From assembly GCA_022841885.1 (NCBI GenBank), contig JALHQP010000009.1:1-63347 (forward strand): a stretch of DNA of 63,347 bases, written 5' to 3'. Below, piece after piece: positions 55,414 to 63,347 of the stretch. A model generated the notes under the pieces. It saw nothing but the letters and a program-made list of their open reading frames with translations, was not told where the DNA came from and searched no databases. The stretch's first letter is position 1; every line of letters begins with the position of its first letter. The stretch comes from Aquincola sp. (GTDB lineage: Bacteria; Pseudomonadota; Gammaproteobacteria; Burkholderiales; Burkholderiaceae_C). The position numbers and the translations under genes are program-made.

Positions 55414-56739
55414 CTAGGGCTTCAAGGTCGGCCGGGCGCTGCCGTGCGAAGACAGTGACGATGTGGCGAGATGACGGGAGAGCACGCCCGCCACAGCACG
55501 GGCGCCAGCCTCGTTAAAGTGGACATCGTCGTAGAACAGGCTCGTGTCCTGATCGATCGTCGCAAGGTCGACGCAGTCGATCGCCTCGGCGCGGCAGACG
55601 TCCAGCATCGCCCGGTTGTAGCGCTGCAGGCCGCCACGCAGGGCGGCCGCGCTGTAGTAGGGCTGACCCGGCAGGCGCTGGAAGTCGCCCACGCCACCGA
55701 ACCACAGCAGGTTCTCCAGCGCTGGTGGCAGGTCCGCTCGCCACAACGTGGGCTGCGTCATGAAGATCAAGCGCACGCCACGCGCCTTGGCGATCGCATG
55801 CATCGACCGCAGGTTGCGCGTGTACTCTTCGAGTGCCGTGGACAAGTCCGGTAGCTGAGGCCTCAGTTCGGAAGCAGAACGCCGATGCCGGCGCCAGGTC
55901 TCGAAGATCGAGCCGCCGGCATCCTGGGCCCCAGATCCCGGGTTGTCACGCAACCACCCTGCCTTGACACGCCGAAGGGCCTGCCAGATGGCCGTGCGCT
56001 TGAGCGGGGAGTCGTGCGCACGGCCATAGGTCAAGCCACGGAATGTCTCCTCCATGAGGTGCGCGCGCGTCGGCCCGTCGTCGAGCGCCGTGGGGTTGTA
56101 GGCATCTTCCTGGGACAGCCTGATCGACAGATCGTTGACGCCTGCCAGCACGACCACGACGTCGATCGACATCTCGTCGAGCGGCAGGTGCTGCAGGGCA
56201 AGCAGGTGGTGGCGGCTGTTGCGGGCGCTCATGCCCGCATTGCCCACCCAGGTCGACCCCTGGCCTTCGCGACGCTCGAGCGCGTCCTGCAGCAACTGCG
56301 TCCACGTCTCGCTTTGATCGAGATAGAGGCATTCCGTCGTGCTGCCCCCGATCGCCAGGATCCGATGTCGGTGCGTCGGCAGCAACTCGTCGGCGCGCAC
56401 TCCCCATCGATTTGTCCGGAACCGCGACTCGCCGGACACTCCCGGCATGATCCGTGTCACAGGCGTAAACGAGTAGCTGGTCGCCGGCTGGTAGATCATG
56501 TAGCCGCGCGGCAGGATCTGTCTGAGCACCAGCTCCGCAACACCAAGCGCCAGTGCGCAGGACAGAGTCAGCAAACCCACGGCTTCGACCCAGCGCCGTG
56601 CATGGCCATGCGGCGACCTCTCTGCGTGCGCCCTTGTGTCCAATCGGTGGGTACCGTCGTCTCTTCCATGGCAGTCTATCGACCGCGCCCTGCTCCCGGA
56701 TCGGCAGCAACCCTGTCTAGCGGGCGCTGTGGACGACAC
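55414..56739 (-). CDS. membrane-anchored SGNH/GDSL-like hydrolase
   Basis: About 441 residues. An N-terminal membrane segment (near VEAVGLLTLSCALALGVAEL) precedes an SGNH fold: Ser in ILAIGGSTTECLYLDQ (block I), Gly in GNAGMSARN, Asn in VVLAGVNDLS (block III), and the DxxH pair in FYDDVHFNEAGARAV. Such enzymes remove or transfer acyl groups, often on envelope sugars. The GTG start at 56739 overlaps the MscS gene by 23 bases and lacks a good ribosome binding site; the true start may be TTG at 56643. Confidence 0.75.
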   Translation of the reverse strand: MSSTAPARQGCCRSGSRARSIDCHGRDDGTHRLDTRAHAERSPHGHARRWVEAVGLLTLSCALALGVAELVLRQILPRGYMIYQPATSYSFTPVTRIMPGVSGESRFRTNRWGVRADELLPTHRHRILAIGGSTTECLYLDQSETWTQLLQDALERREGQGSTWVGNAGMSARNSRHHLLALQHLPLDEMSIDVVVVLAGVNDLSIRLSQEDAYNPTALDDGPTRAHLMEETFRGLTYGRAHDSPLKRTAIWQALRRVKAGWLRDNPGSGAQDAGGSIFETWRRHRRSASELRPQLPDLSTALEEYTRNLRSMHAIAKARGVRLIFMTQPTLWRADLPPALENLLWFGGVGDFQRLPGQPYYSAAALRGGLQRYNRAMLDVCRAEAIDCVDLATIDQDTSLFYDDVHFNEAGARAVAGVLSRHLATSSLSSHGSARPTLKP

Positions 56740-57991
56740 GCTGCGGGTACGGAATCTCGACCCCCGCCTCGTTTAGCGCGCGCAGGATCGCCAGGTTGAC
56801 GTCGCTCTTGACGTTGCCCTGCCCGTTCTCGGCGTCGCGGATCCAGAAGCCGACCTGCAGGTCCAGCCCGTCGGCGCCGAAGCCGGCAAGCTGCACCGCA
56901 GGCGCCGGGTCGGCAATCACGCGCGGCACTTGCGCCACCGCGTGGACGATGCGCGGGAACAGCGTGTCGAGGTCGCTGCCATAGGCCACCTGCACCTGGG
57001 TGTTGATCGACACCTTGGGGTCGGCCAGCGACGAGTTCTCCACGCGCTGCGTGATCAGCATCTCGTTGGGCACGATCGACTCGCGCCCATTGAGCGCACG
57101 CACGACCGTGAAGCGCGTGTTGATGTCGGTGATGCGGCCCTCGAAGCCATCCACCTTGACCATGTCGCCGATGCGCAGGCTGCGTTCGGCCAGGATCACG
57201 AAACCGCTCACGTAGTTGGCGGCCAGCTTCTGCAGGCCGAAGCCGATGCCCACGCCGACCGCACCGCCGAGCACCGACAGCGCGCCGAGCGGGATGCCGG
57301 CCGCCGTCAGCGCCAGCAGCAGGCCCACCAGCAGCAGCAGCGCGCGCACCGCGTTGGCCGCGATCTTGCGCACCGACAGGTTGTCGGTGGCAGCGGCCAG
57401 CAGGCGCGACTCGATCGCGGCCGACACCCACAGTGCGGCCACCAGCACCACCGCCGCCGACAGCGCACCCTCGAGCAGGCTGCGCAGGCTGACGTCCACG
57501 CCACCCACCTTCCAGTGCAAGGCATCGAGCTCGTCGAGCAGCAGCGGCAGCAGCCCGGTGACCCACAGCACGAGCGCGATCCAGACCAGCCACGACACCG
57601 TGCGCTCGATCACGCGCACCGCGTGCGACTGCGGGAAGGCCACGCGCAGCACGCGCACCGCGACGCGGATCATCAGCAGCGACGCGAGGATCGGCACCGC
57701 GAGGCGGAAAACCGCCAGCACGTCGACGGTGCCGCTGCGCGCCAGCAGCCAGCGCGCCGCGACGGCGAACCCCAACGCCAGCACCGGGAACAGCACGCCG
57801 TCGACGATGCGGTCGCCGAACCAGACGCTCGACGGCCGCGCCGCATTGCCGCGCAACAGCCGCACCGCCAGCCAGGCCAGGCCCAGGCAGGCCGCCAGCA
57901 CGGCCAGCTCGATCAGCGCGTCGGCGCGCTGCAGCGAGTCGATCAGCGCGCCGAGGTCCACCACCGGCGCGAACGCCCCCTCCGCCGCCAT
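56717..57991 (-). CDS. MscS-type mechanosensitive ion channel
   Basis: A 424-residue inner-membrane channel. Five or six hydrophobic segments occupy residues 30-260; the pore-lining helix is ALSVLGGAVGVGIGFGLQKLAANYVSGFVIL, with the Gly/Ala packing of MscS TM3. A beta-domain follows (SLRIGDMVKVDGFEGRITDI, VPNEMLITQRVEN), and the C-terminal mixed domain. It relieves turgor on osmotic downshock. ATG 57991 overlaps the stop of the upstream deacetylase-like gene. Confidence 0.93.
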   Translation of the reverse strand: MAAEGAFAPVVDLGALIDSLQRADALIELAVLAACLGLAWLAVRLLRGNAARPSSVWFGDRIVDGVLFPVLALGFAVAARWLLARSGTVDVLAVFRLAVPILASLLMIRVAVRVLRVAFPQSHAVRVIERTVSWLVWIALVLWVTGLLPLLLDELDALHWKVGGVDVSLRSLLEGALSAAVVLVAALWVSAAIESRLLAAATDNLSVRKIAANAVRALLLLVGLLLALTAAGIPLGALSVLGGAVGVGIGFGLQKLAANYVSGFVILAERSLRIGDMVKVDGFEGRITDINTRFTVVRALNGRESIVPNEMLITQRVENSSLADPKVSINTQVQVAYGSDLDTLFPRIVHAVAQVPRVIADPAPAVQLAGFGADGLDLQVGFWIRDAENGQGNVKSDVNLAILRALNEAGVEIPYPQRVVHSAR

Positions 57992-58929
57992 CAGTCCAGG
58001 CCGCCGAGCACGCGCAGGTGCGCCGCCACGCTGCGTGCCAGCGCACCCAGGTGGTAGCCGCCCTCGAGGCAGGACACGATGCGGCCCTGGGCGTGACGCC
58101 CGGCGAGCGTGACGAGCTGGCGCGTGATCCAGGCGTAGTCGTCCTCGACCAGGCCGAGCTGGCCGAGTTCGTCCTCGCGGTGGGCGTCGAAGCCGGCCGA
58201 GACGAAGATCATCTGCGGCTTGAACTCTTCCAGCCGCGGCAGCCACATCTGCTCGATCGCCTCGCGCACCTGCGGCCCGCGCGCATAGGGCGGGATCGGC
58301 ACGTTGACCATGTTGGTGCCCTTGGGCACCGCGCCGCTGTACGGGTACAGCGGGTGCTGGAAGAAGCTGGTCATCAGGATACGTTCGTCGCCGGCGACGA
58401 TGTCCTCGGTGCCGTTGCCGTGGTGCACGTCGAAGTCGATCACCGCCACGCGCTGCAGGCCGCGCACGTCCAGCGCATGGCGCGCCGCCACCGCCACGTT
58501 GTTGAAGAAGCAGAAGCCCATCGCCGCGTCGCGCGTCGCGTGGTGGCCGGGCGGGCGCACCGCACAGAAGGCCGTGTTCGCGCTGCCGTCGATCACCGCG
58601 TCGGTGGCGGCCACCGCGGCACCGGCGGCCCGCAGGGCGGCCTGCCAACTGCCGGGGCCGGCGCTCGTGTCGGGGTCGATCTGGCAGTGCTCGCCGCTCT
58701 GGCGCAGCGGCTCCATCGCGGCGCGCAGTTCGCGCACATGCAGCGCGGCATGGGCGCGGGCGAGCTGCGCCTCGTCGGCCAGCGGCGGCTCGCGCAGGTC
58801 CAGCGCGTCGATCAGGCCGGTGGCGATCAGGTGGTCCGAGATCGCGTCCAGCCGCTCCGGGCATTCCGGGTGGCCGCGGCCCATGAAATGCGCACGGCAA
58901 TCGGCGTGGCTGTAGAAGGCGAGGGTCAT
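57991..58929 (-). CDS. histone deacetylase family protein
   Basis: A 312-residue zinc enzyme of the class II deacetylase/acetylpolyamine amidohydrolase fold. Active-site residues: HH in RPPGHHAT, zinc Asp/His in DFDVHHGNGTED, Asp in SAGFDAHRED and the catalytic Tyr in LEGGYHLG. Bacterial members act on acetyl-polyamines or acetyl-lysine, or in acetoin metabolism; no such partners lie here. It overlaps mscS by 4 bases, and diverges from moxR by 24 bases. Confidence 0.92.
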   Translation of the reverse strand: MTLAFYSHADCRAHFMGRGHPECPERLDAISDHLIATGLIDALDLREPPLADEAQLARAHAALHVRELRAAMEPLRQSGEHCQIDPDTSAGPGSWQAALRAAGAAVAATDAVIDGSANTAFCAVRPPGHHATRDAAMGFCFFNNVAVAARHALDVRGLQRVAVIDFDVHHGNGTEDIVAGDERILMTSFFQHPLYPYSGAVPKGTNMVNVPIPPYARGPQVREAIEQMWLPRLEEFKPQMIFVSAGFDAHREDELGQLGLVEDDYAWITRQLVTLAGRHAQGRIVSCLEGGYHLGALARSVAAHLRVLGGLD

Positions 58930-58953
58930 GCGAATTGAAGTATCGTGAGGCGC

Positions 58954-59898
58954 ATGGACATGAAGCATGGCGCGGATGCGGCACTGGTCGCCCAGCTGGC
59001 ACGCCTGACGGATCAGATTAGCACGGTCATCGTCGGCAAGCGCCCGCAGATCGAGGACTGCATCGCCTGCCTGCTGGCCGGCGGCCACCTGCTGATCGAA
59101 GACGTCCCGGGGGTGGGCAAGACGACCCTGGCGCACGCACTGGCGGTCAGCCTGGGCCTGGACTTCCGGCGCGTGCAGTTCACGGCCGACATGATGCCCA
59201 GCGACCTGGTCGGCGTCTCGGTGTTCGAGCGGAGCCGCGAGCAGTTCGTGTTCCACCCCGGCCCCGTGTTCGCCCAGGTGCTGCTCGCCGACGAGATCAA
59301 CCGCGCCGGGCCCAAGACCCAGAGCGCACTGCTCGAGGCCATGGAGGAGCACCAGGTGACGGTCGAGAACGAGACCCGCGCCCTGCCCGCGCCCTTCTTC
59401 GTGATCGCCACCCAGAACCCGACCGACCAGCTCGGCACCTACCCGCTGCCGGAGAGCCAGCTCGACCGCTTCCTGATGTGCATCACACTCGGCTACCCGG
59501 ACCGCGGGAGTGAACGCGCGTTGCTGGCCGGCGCCGACCGGCGCGCGGTGATCGATCGCCTGTCGCCGGTGATGACGCCGGCCGAGTTGCAGGCCGCACA
59601 GCGCAGCGTGCTCGCGGTGCATGCCGGCGACGCCCTGCTCGACTACCTGCAGACCTTGATCGCGGCCACCCGCAGCGGCCAGTGGTTCACCGAGGGCCTG
59701 AGCCCACGCGCCGGCATCGCGGTGCTGCGTGCGGCCAAGGCGCATGCGCTGATGGACCGGCGCGACTACGTGGCGCCCGACGACGTGCAGGCCGTGCTGG
59801 TGCAGACCGCGGCGCATCGCCTGGTGCCGGTGCCCGGCGCCGGGCGCGGCGCGGCCGAGCAGGTGCTGGCGATGGTGAAGTCGATCGCCGTCCAGTAG
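58954..59898 (+). CDS. MoxR family AAA+ ATPase
   Basis: A 314-residue chaperone-like ATPase. Walker A PGVGKTT (residues 52-58), Walker B VLLADEINRAGPKTQ, sensor 1 ATQNP and the arginine finger region PLPESQLDRFL are all in place. MoxR proteins help assemble VWA-domain or envelope complexes, usually next to DUF58 and TgpA genes as here. Start ATG 58954; GTG 58945 and ATG 58960 are alternatives around the GAGG at 58946-58949. Confidence 0.93.
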   Translation: MDMKHGADAALVAQLARLTDQISTVIVGKRPQIEDCIACLLAGGHLLIEDVPGVGKTTLAHALAVSLGLDFRRVQFTADMMPSDLVGVSVFERSREQFVFHPGPVFAQVLLADEINRAGPKTQSALLEAMEEHQVTVENETRALPAPFFVIATQNPTDQLGTYPLPESQLDRFLMCITLGYPDRGSERALLAGADRRAVIDRLSPVMTPAELQAAQRSVLAVHAGDALLDYLQTLIAATRSGQWFTEGLSPRAGIAVLRAAKAHALMDRRDYVAPDDVQAVLVQTAAHRLVPVPGAGRGAAEQVLAMVKSIAVQ

Positions 59899-59908
59899 GT
59901 CCGCCGCG

Positions 59909-60532
59909 ATGCTGAAGGTCCTCGGCCGCGTGTCGTCGATCAACGTGCGCAAGGTGCTGTGGACCTGCGCCGAGATCGGCCTGCCCTTCGAGCGCGAGGA
60001 CTGGGGCATCGGCTTCCGGCCCACCCGCGATCCGGCCTTCACCGCGCTGAACCCGAACGCGCTGGTGCCGGTGGCGGTCGACGGCGAGTTCGTGCTCTGG
60101 GAGTCGAACACCATCTGCCGCTGGCTCGCCGCCGAACACGGACGCAGCGATCTGCTGCCGACGGCGCCGCGCGCGCGTGCCCTCGTCGAGCGCTGGATGG
60201 ACTGGCAACTCGGCGACCTGAACAACGCCTGGCGCTACGCCTTCATGGCGCTGGTGCGCCAGAGCCCCGCACACCGTGACCCGGCAGCCATCGGCGCCAG
60301 CGCCGCGGAGTGGAACCGTCTGATGGTCCTGCTCGACGCGCACTTGCGGAGCGGCGGTCCGCACGCCGTCGGCGCCGGCTTCACGCTCGCCGACATGGTG
60401 CTCGGATTGGCGGTGCAACGCTGGCGCCGCACGCCGATCACGCATGCAGCGCTGCCGGCGCTCGACAACTACTTGCAGCGACTGCAGTCGCGCCCGGCCT
60501 TTGCCGCCACCGGTGGCGCGGAGCAACCGTGA
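59909..60532 (+). CDS. glutathione S-transferase inserted in the moxR operon
   Basis: A 207-residue GST: N-terminal thioredoxin fold starting MLKVLGRVSSINVRKVLW (Ser-type), cis-Pro in NALVPVAVDG and a helical domain ending LQRLQSRPAF. The fold and PAFTALNPN are typical of beta-class-like bacterial GSTs. It lies 10 bases after moxR and its TGA overlaps the GTG start of the DUF58 gene, so it sits inside the moxR-DUF58-tgpA operon, where it is not usual. Substrate unknown. Confidence 0.9.
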   Translation: MLKVLGRVSSINVRKVLWTCAEIGLPFEREDWGIGFRPTRDPAFTALNPNALVPVAVDGEFVLWESNTICRWLAAEHGRSDLLPTAPRARALVERWMDWQLGDLNNAWRYAFMALVRQSPAHRDPAAIGASAAEWNRLMVLLDAHLRSGGPHAVGAGFTLADMVLGLAVQRWRRTPITHAALPALDNYLQRLQSRPAFAATGGAEQP

Positions 60533-61485
60533 TCGGGCCCCTGCGGCGCCGATTGCGCGCCTGGTTCGAGCAGCGCCTGCCGCGCAGCGACACCTGGACG
60601 CTGACCCAGCGCAACATCTACATCCTGCCCACGCGCGCCGGGCTGACCTTCGTGCTGGTGCTGCTGGTGATGCTGCTGGCCTCGATCAACTACCAGTTGA
60701 GCCTCGGCTACGTGCTGACCTTCCTGCTCGCCGGCGCGGGCTTCGTGTCGATGCACCTGACGCACAACACGCTGCGCGGCGTGACGCTGCACCTGAAGCC
60801 ACCCGCGTCCGGCTTCGCGGGCGAGCCGATGACGCTGGAGATCCTGCTCGCCAGCCCGACGCGCACGCAGCACGGCCTGGGCCTGAGCTTCGAGGACGCG
60901 CCGGACCGCGCGCACGATGTGTTCGTCGACGTGCCGGCCGGCGGCCAGGTGGCGGCGCACCTGGCCTTCGTACCGCCGCGACGCGGCCTGCATGGGTTGC
61001 CGACCCTGCATGTCGAGACGCGCTACCCGCTCGGATTGTTCCGTGCCTGGACCGTGTGGCGCCCGGCGGCGCAGGCCCTGGCCTGGCCACGGCCCGAAAC
61101 CCCGCTCGCGCCGTGGCCGGCGTCGCCCGCCGCGGCCGGCGACGCCGCGCCACAACAGCGCAGCAGCAGCGGCGAATTCGACGGCGTGCGCAGCTACCGG
61201 CGCGGCGACCCGCTCAAGCGCATCGTGTGGAAGAAGGTCGCCAAGGGGGGTGACCTCGTGAGCCGCGACCATGTCAGTGCGGTGCAGCAGGAGCTCTGGC
61301 TCGAATGGCAGCACGCGCAGTTGCCCGGCACCGAGCCCAAGCTGTCGCGCCTCGCGGCCTGGGTCGTGGCGGCCGACGCGGCGGGTGTGCCGCATGGCCT
61401 GCGCCTGCCCGGCCTCGAACTCGCGCCCGGCCACGGGGCGGCGCACCGCCGTGCCAGCCTGGACGCGCTGGCGGCTTGGTCATGA
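60529..61485 (+). CDS. DUF58 domain protein
   Basis: A 318-residue membrane protein. Two hydrophobic segments near residues 36-78 are followed by a soluble domain of the DUF58 type, with GVRSYRRGDPLKRIVWKKVAKGG near residue 216-238 (the RxYxxGDxxRxIxWxxxA signature). Its start is GTG 60529, overlapping the GST stop (GTGA). It overlaps the TgpA-like gene by ATGA. DUF58 and MoxR are usual partners of TgpA in envelope maintenance. Confidence 0.88.
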   Translation: MIGPLRRRLRAWFEQRLPRSDTWTLTQRNIYILPTRAGLTFVLVLLVMLLASINYQLSLGYVLTFLLAGAGFVSMHLTHNTLRGVTLHLKPPASGFAGEPMTLEILLASPTRTQHGLGLSFEDAPDRAHDVFVDVPAGGQVAAHLAFVPPRRGLHGLPTLHVETRYPLGLFRAWTVWRPAAQALAWPRPETPLAPWPASPAAAGDAAPQQRSSSGEFDGVRSYRRGDPLKRIVWKKVAKGGDLVSRDHVSAVQQELWLEWQHAQLPGTEPKLSRLAAWVVAADAAGVPHGLRLPGLELAPGHGAAHRRASLDALAAWS

Positions 61486-63347
61486 CGGCCTCCGCCTTGC
61501 GTTGGCCGGGCTGGGCCCACCTGCCACGCGACGCGCGCGACGTGCTGTTCCTGCTCGCGGTGATCGCCTGGACCGTCGCACCGCACTTCGTGCACCTGCC
61601 GGCCTGGTGCCTCGTGCTGACCGCGGCCGTGGTCCTGTGGCGCGCCCGCCTGGCGGTGGCCAACGCGCCGCTGCCGGGGCGCTGGCCACTGATCGCCGTG
61701 CTGGCCATCGCGCTGGTGCTGACCGCGTGGACGCACCGCACGCTGCTCGGCAAGGACGCTGGCATCACGCTGCTGGTGGTGCTGATGGTGCTGAAGACGC
61801 TCGAGCTGCGCGCGCGGCGCGATGCGCTCGTCGTGTTCTTCCTCGGCTTCTTCATCGTGTTGACGAACTTCCTGTACGCGCAGACGCTGCTGGTCGCGGC
61901 CGCGATGCTGGTCTCGGTGTGGGGCCTGCTGACCGCGTTGGTGCTGGCGCACATGCCGGTCGGCCGGCCACCGATCGTGCGCGCGGGCGCGGTGGCCGCC
62001 AAGGCGGCGCTGCTCGGTGCGCCGATCATGCTGGTGCTGTTCATGCTCTTCCCGCGCATGGCGCCGCTGTGGGCGGTGCCACAGGAAGGCCAGGCCAAGA
62101 CCGGCCTGTCGGGCACGCTGCGCATGGGCGAGCTGGCCGAGCTGGCGGTCGACGACAACATCGCACTGCGCGTGCGCTTCGACGGTCCGGCGCCGCCGAC
62201 GGGGCAGCTCTACTTCCGCGGCCCGGTGCTGTCGCGCTTCGACGGTCGCGAGTGGCACCGGGCCGACGAGTTCCGCGGCCTGCCGCCCAATGCCGGCCTG
62301 GCGCTGCGGGGCGAGCCGCTGGCCTACGAGATGACGCTCGAGCCGCACCGCCTGCCGATGCTGCCGCTGCTCGAGGCCACGCCCGACACGCGGGGCGACG
62401 CCCCTGTCATCGAGAACCTGCGCACCTACCTGCGCGGCGACCTGCAGTGGCAGACGCACCGCCCCGTGACCGAGCGCCTGCGCTTTTCGGCGCGCGCCTG
62501 GCTCGACTTCGAACACGGCCCGCGCCGGGACGGCCTGCTGCTGCGCGCCGACACCGACCTGCCGGCCGGGTACAACCCGCGCACCCTGGCCTGGGCCGAG
62601 GCCTGGTCGCGGCGGCCCGAGTGGGCGAACGCCGATGCCGAGCAGAAGGTGCGCAGCGTGCTCGAGCACATCCGCCGCGCGAACTTCGTCTACACCCTGA
62701 CGCCCGGCGCCTACGGCGACGACGAAGGCCGCCATGCGATCGACGAGTTCTGGCTCGACCGTCGCGAAGGCTTCTGCGAGCACTTCAGCGCCGCCTTCGT
62801 CGTCGTGATGCGCGCGCTCGACATCCCGGCGCGCATCGTCACCGGCTACCAGGGCGCCGACGCCGTGCCGCAGGACGGCTGGATCGTCGTGCGCAACAGC
62901 CACGCGCATGCCTGGGCCGAGGTCTGGCTCGACGGCCGCGGCTGGGTGCGGGTCGACCCGACGGCCGCGGTCGCGCCCGACCGCATCCGCCTCGCGCGTT
63001 CGCTGCGGCCGCAGCCCGGCCTGGTGGCCGGCGCGCTGGGCGCGTTGAACCCGGCCCTGATGGAGAGCCTGCGCGGCGCCTGGGAGCGCCTGAACAACCG
63101 CTGGAACCAGTGGGTGCTGAACTACTCGCGCAACGACCAGCTCGACCTGCTGCAGCGCCTGGGCTGGCGCTCGCCCGAGTGGACGGATCTGGCATACCTG
63201 CTGATCGCGCTGCTGTCGGGGGGTGCGCTGGCCGGCGCGGCCTGGGCCTGGTGGGACCGGCACCGGCGCGACCCTTGGCAACGCCTCGCACAGCGCATCG
63301 CGTCGCGCCTCGCGGCACTGGGCGTCGAGGCTCCCGCGCACGAGGGC
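61482..63347 (+). CDS. TgpA-like membrane transglutaminase (DUF3488), right end cut
   Basis: The first 622 residues of an inner-membrane protein. About six hydrophobic segments lie within residues 15-200 (DVLFLLAVIAW, LLVVLMVLKTL, VVFFLGFFIVLTNFLY, MLVLFMLFPRMAPLW). The transglutaminase-like domain shows the triad: Cys432 in REGFCEHFS, His in RNSHAHAWAEVW, Asp in VRVDPTAAVAP. A further segment appears near 570-590 (LAYLLIALLSGGALAGAA), and the frame runs off the right edge. In Pseudomonas TgpA is essential; here it closes the moxR-GST-DUF58 operon. Confidence 0.92.
   Translation, partial: MTASALRWPGWAHLPRDARDVLFLLAVIAWTVAPHFVHLPAWCLVLTAAVVLWRARLAVANAPLPGRWPLIAVLAIALVLTAWTHRTLLGKDAGITLLVVLMVLKTLELRARRDALVVFFLGFFIVLTNFLYAQTLLVAAAMLVSVWGLLTALVLAHMPVGRPPIVRAGAVAAKAALLGAPIMLVLFMLFPRMAPLWAVPQEGQAKTGLSGTLRMGELAELAVDDNIALRVRFDGPAPPTGQLYFRGPVLSRFDGREWHRADEFRGLPPNAGLALRGEPLAYEMTLEPHRLPMLPLLEATPDTRGDAPVIENLRTYLRGDLQWQTHRPVTERLRFSARAWLDFEHGPRRDGLLLRADTDLPAGYNPRTLAWAEAWSRRPEWANADAEQKVRSVLEHIRRANFVYTLTPGAYGDDEGRHAIDEFWLDRREGFCEHFSAAFVVVMRALDIPARIVTGYQGADAVPQDGWIVVRNSHAHAWAEVWLDGRGWVRVDPTAAVAPDRIRLARSLRPQPGLVAGALGALNPALMESLRGAWERLNNRWNQWVLNYSRNDQLDLLQRLGWRSPEWTDLAYLLIALLSGGALAGAAWAWWDRHRRDPWQRLAQRIASRLAALGVEAPAHEG

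Overview
This 63 kb window is GC-rich chromosomal DNA from a betaproteobacterium, most likely of the order Burkholderiales (Rubrivivax/Leptothrix-like lineage is an inference). The evidence is the gene order: trxA-rho, pstSCAB-phoU-phoBR, glmM-folP-ftsH-rlmE with divergent yhbY, carA-carB-greA, surE-pcm-nlpD-rpoS, and thrS-infC-rpmI-rplT-pheS-pheT-ihfA-merR-tRNA-Pro. I see no prophage, insertion sequence, CRISPR array or plasmid function. Coding density is very high and no gene-free stretch exceeds 300 bases.

Left part (1-24 kb): the start of an AddB-like nuclease runs off the left edge. Divergent from it are trxA, rho and rpmE2, then a polytopic membrane protein. A complete phosphate regulon is transcribed leftward, with a well-formed Pho box ahead of pstS. 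Next come the peptidoglycan and folate genes glmM and folP, the protease ftsH and the rRNA methyltransferase rlmE. The carbamoyl-phosphate synthase operon carries an unrecognised GspF-like/TPR membrane gene between carA and carB.

Middle part (24-43.5 kb): a Bax1-like membrane protein, rlmD, a DEDDy exonuclease and the rpoS stress operon are followed by a quinone oxidoreductase and a two-component pair. Then comes the translation cluster from tRNA-Pro to thrS. This cluster is rich in RNA control: infC begins at ATC, a strong terminator hairpin sits just ahead of pheS, and thrS is preceded by a short Thr-rich leader ORF plus a terminator, which together look like a ribosome-stalling attenuator.

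Right part (43-63 kb): a glycine-zipper lipoprotein, a DUF4331 protein with a tiny lipoprotein, class I fumarase and argG. A large MalT-type LuxR regulator follows. It is flanked on both sides by genes carrying the same 50-bp upstream element: a 57-residue membrane peptide, and a hemerythrin-GST-VOC-cytochrome c run. The end holds an SGNH hydrolase, an MscS channel and a deacetylase-like enzyme on the minus strand, and a MoxR-GST-DUF58-TgpA operon that is cut by the right edge.

The most original signals are the thrS attenuator, the duplicated 50-bp element around the MalT-like regulator, and the extra gene inside carAB. All functional assignments rest on reading motifs and gene order; no database search was run.
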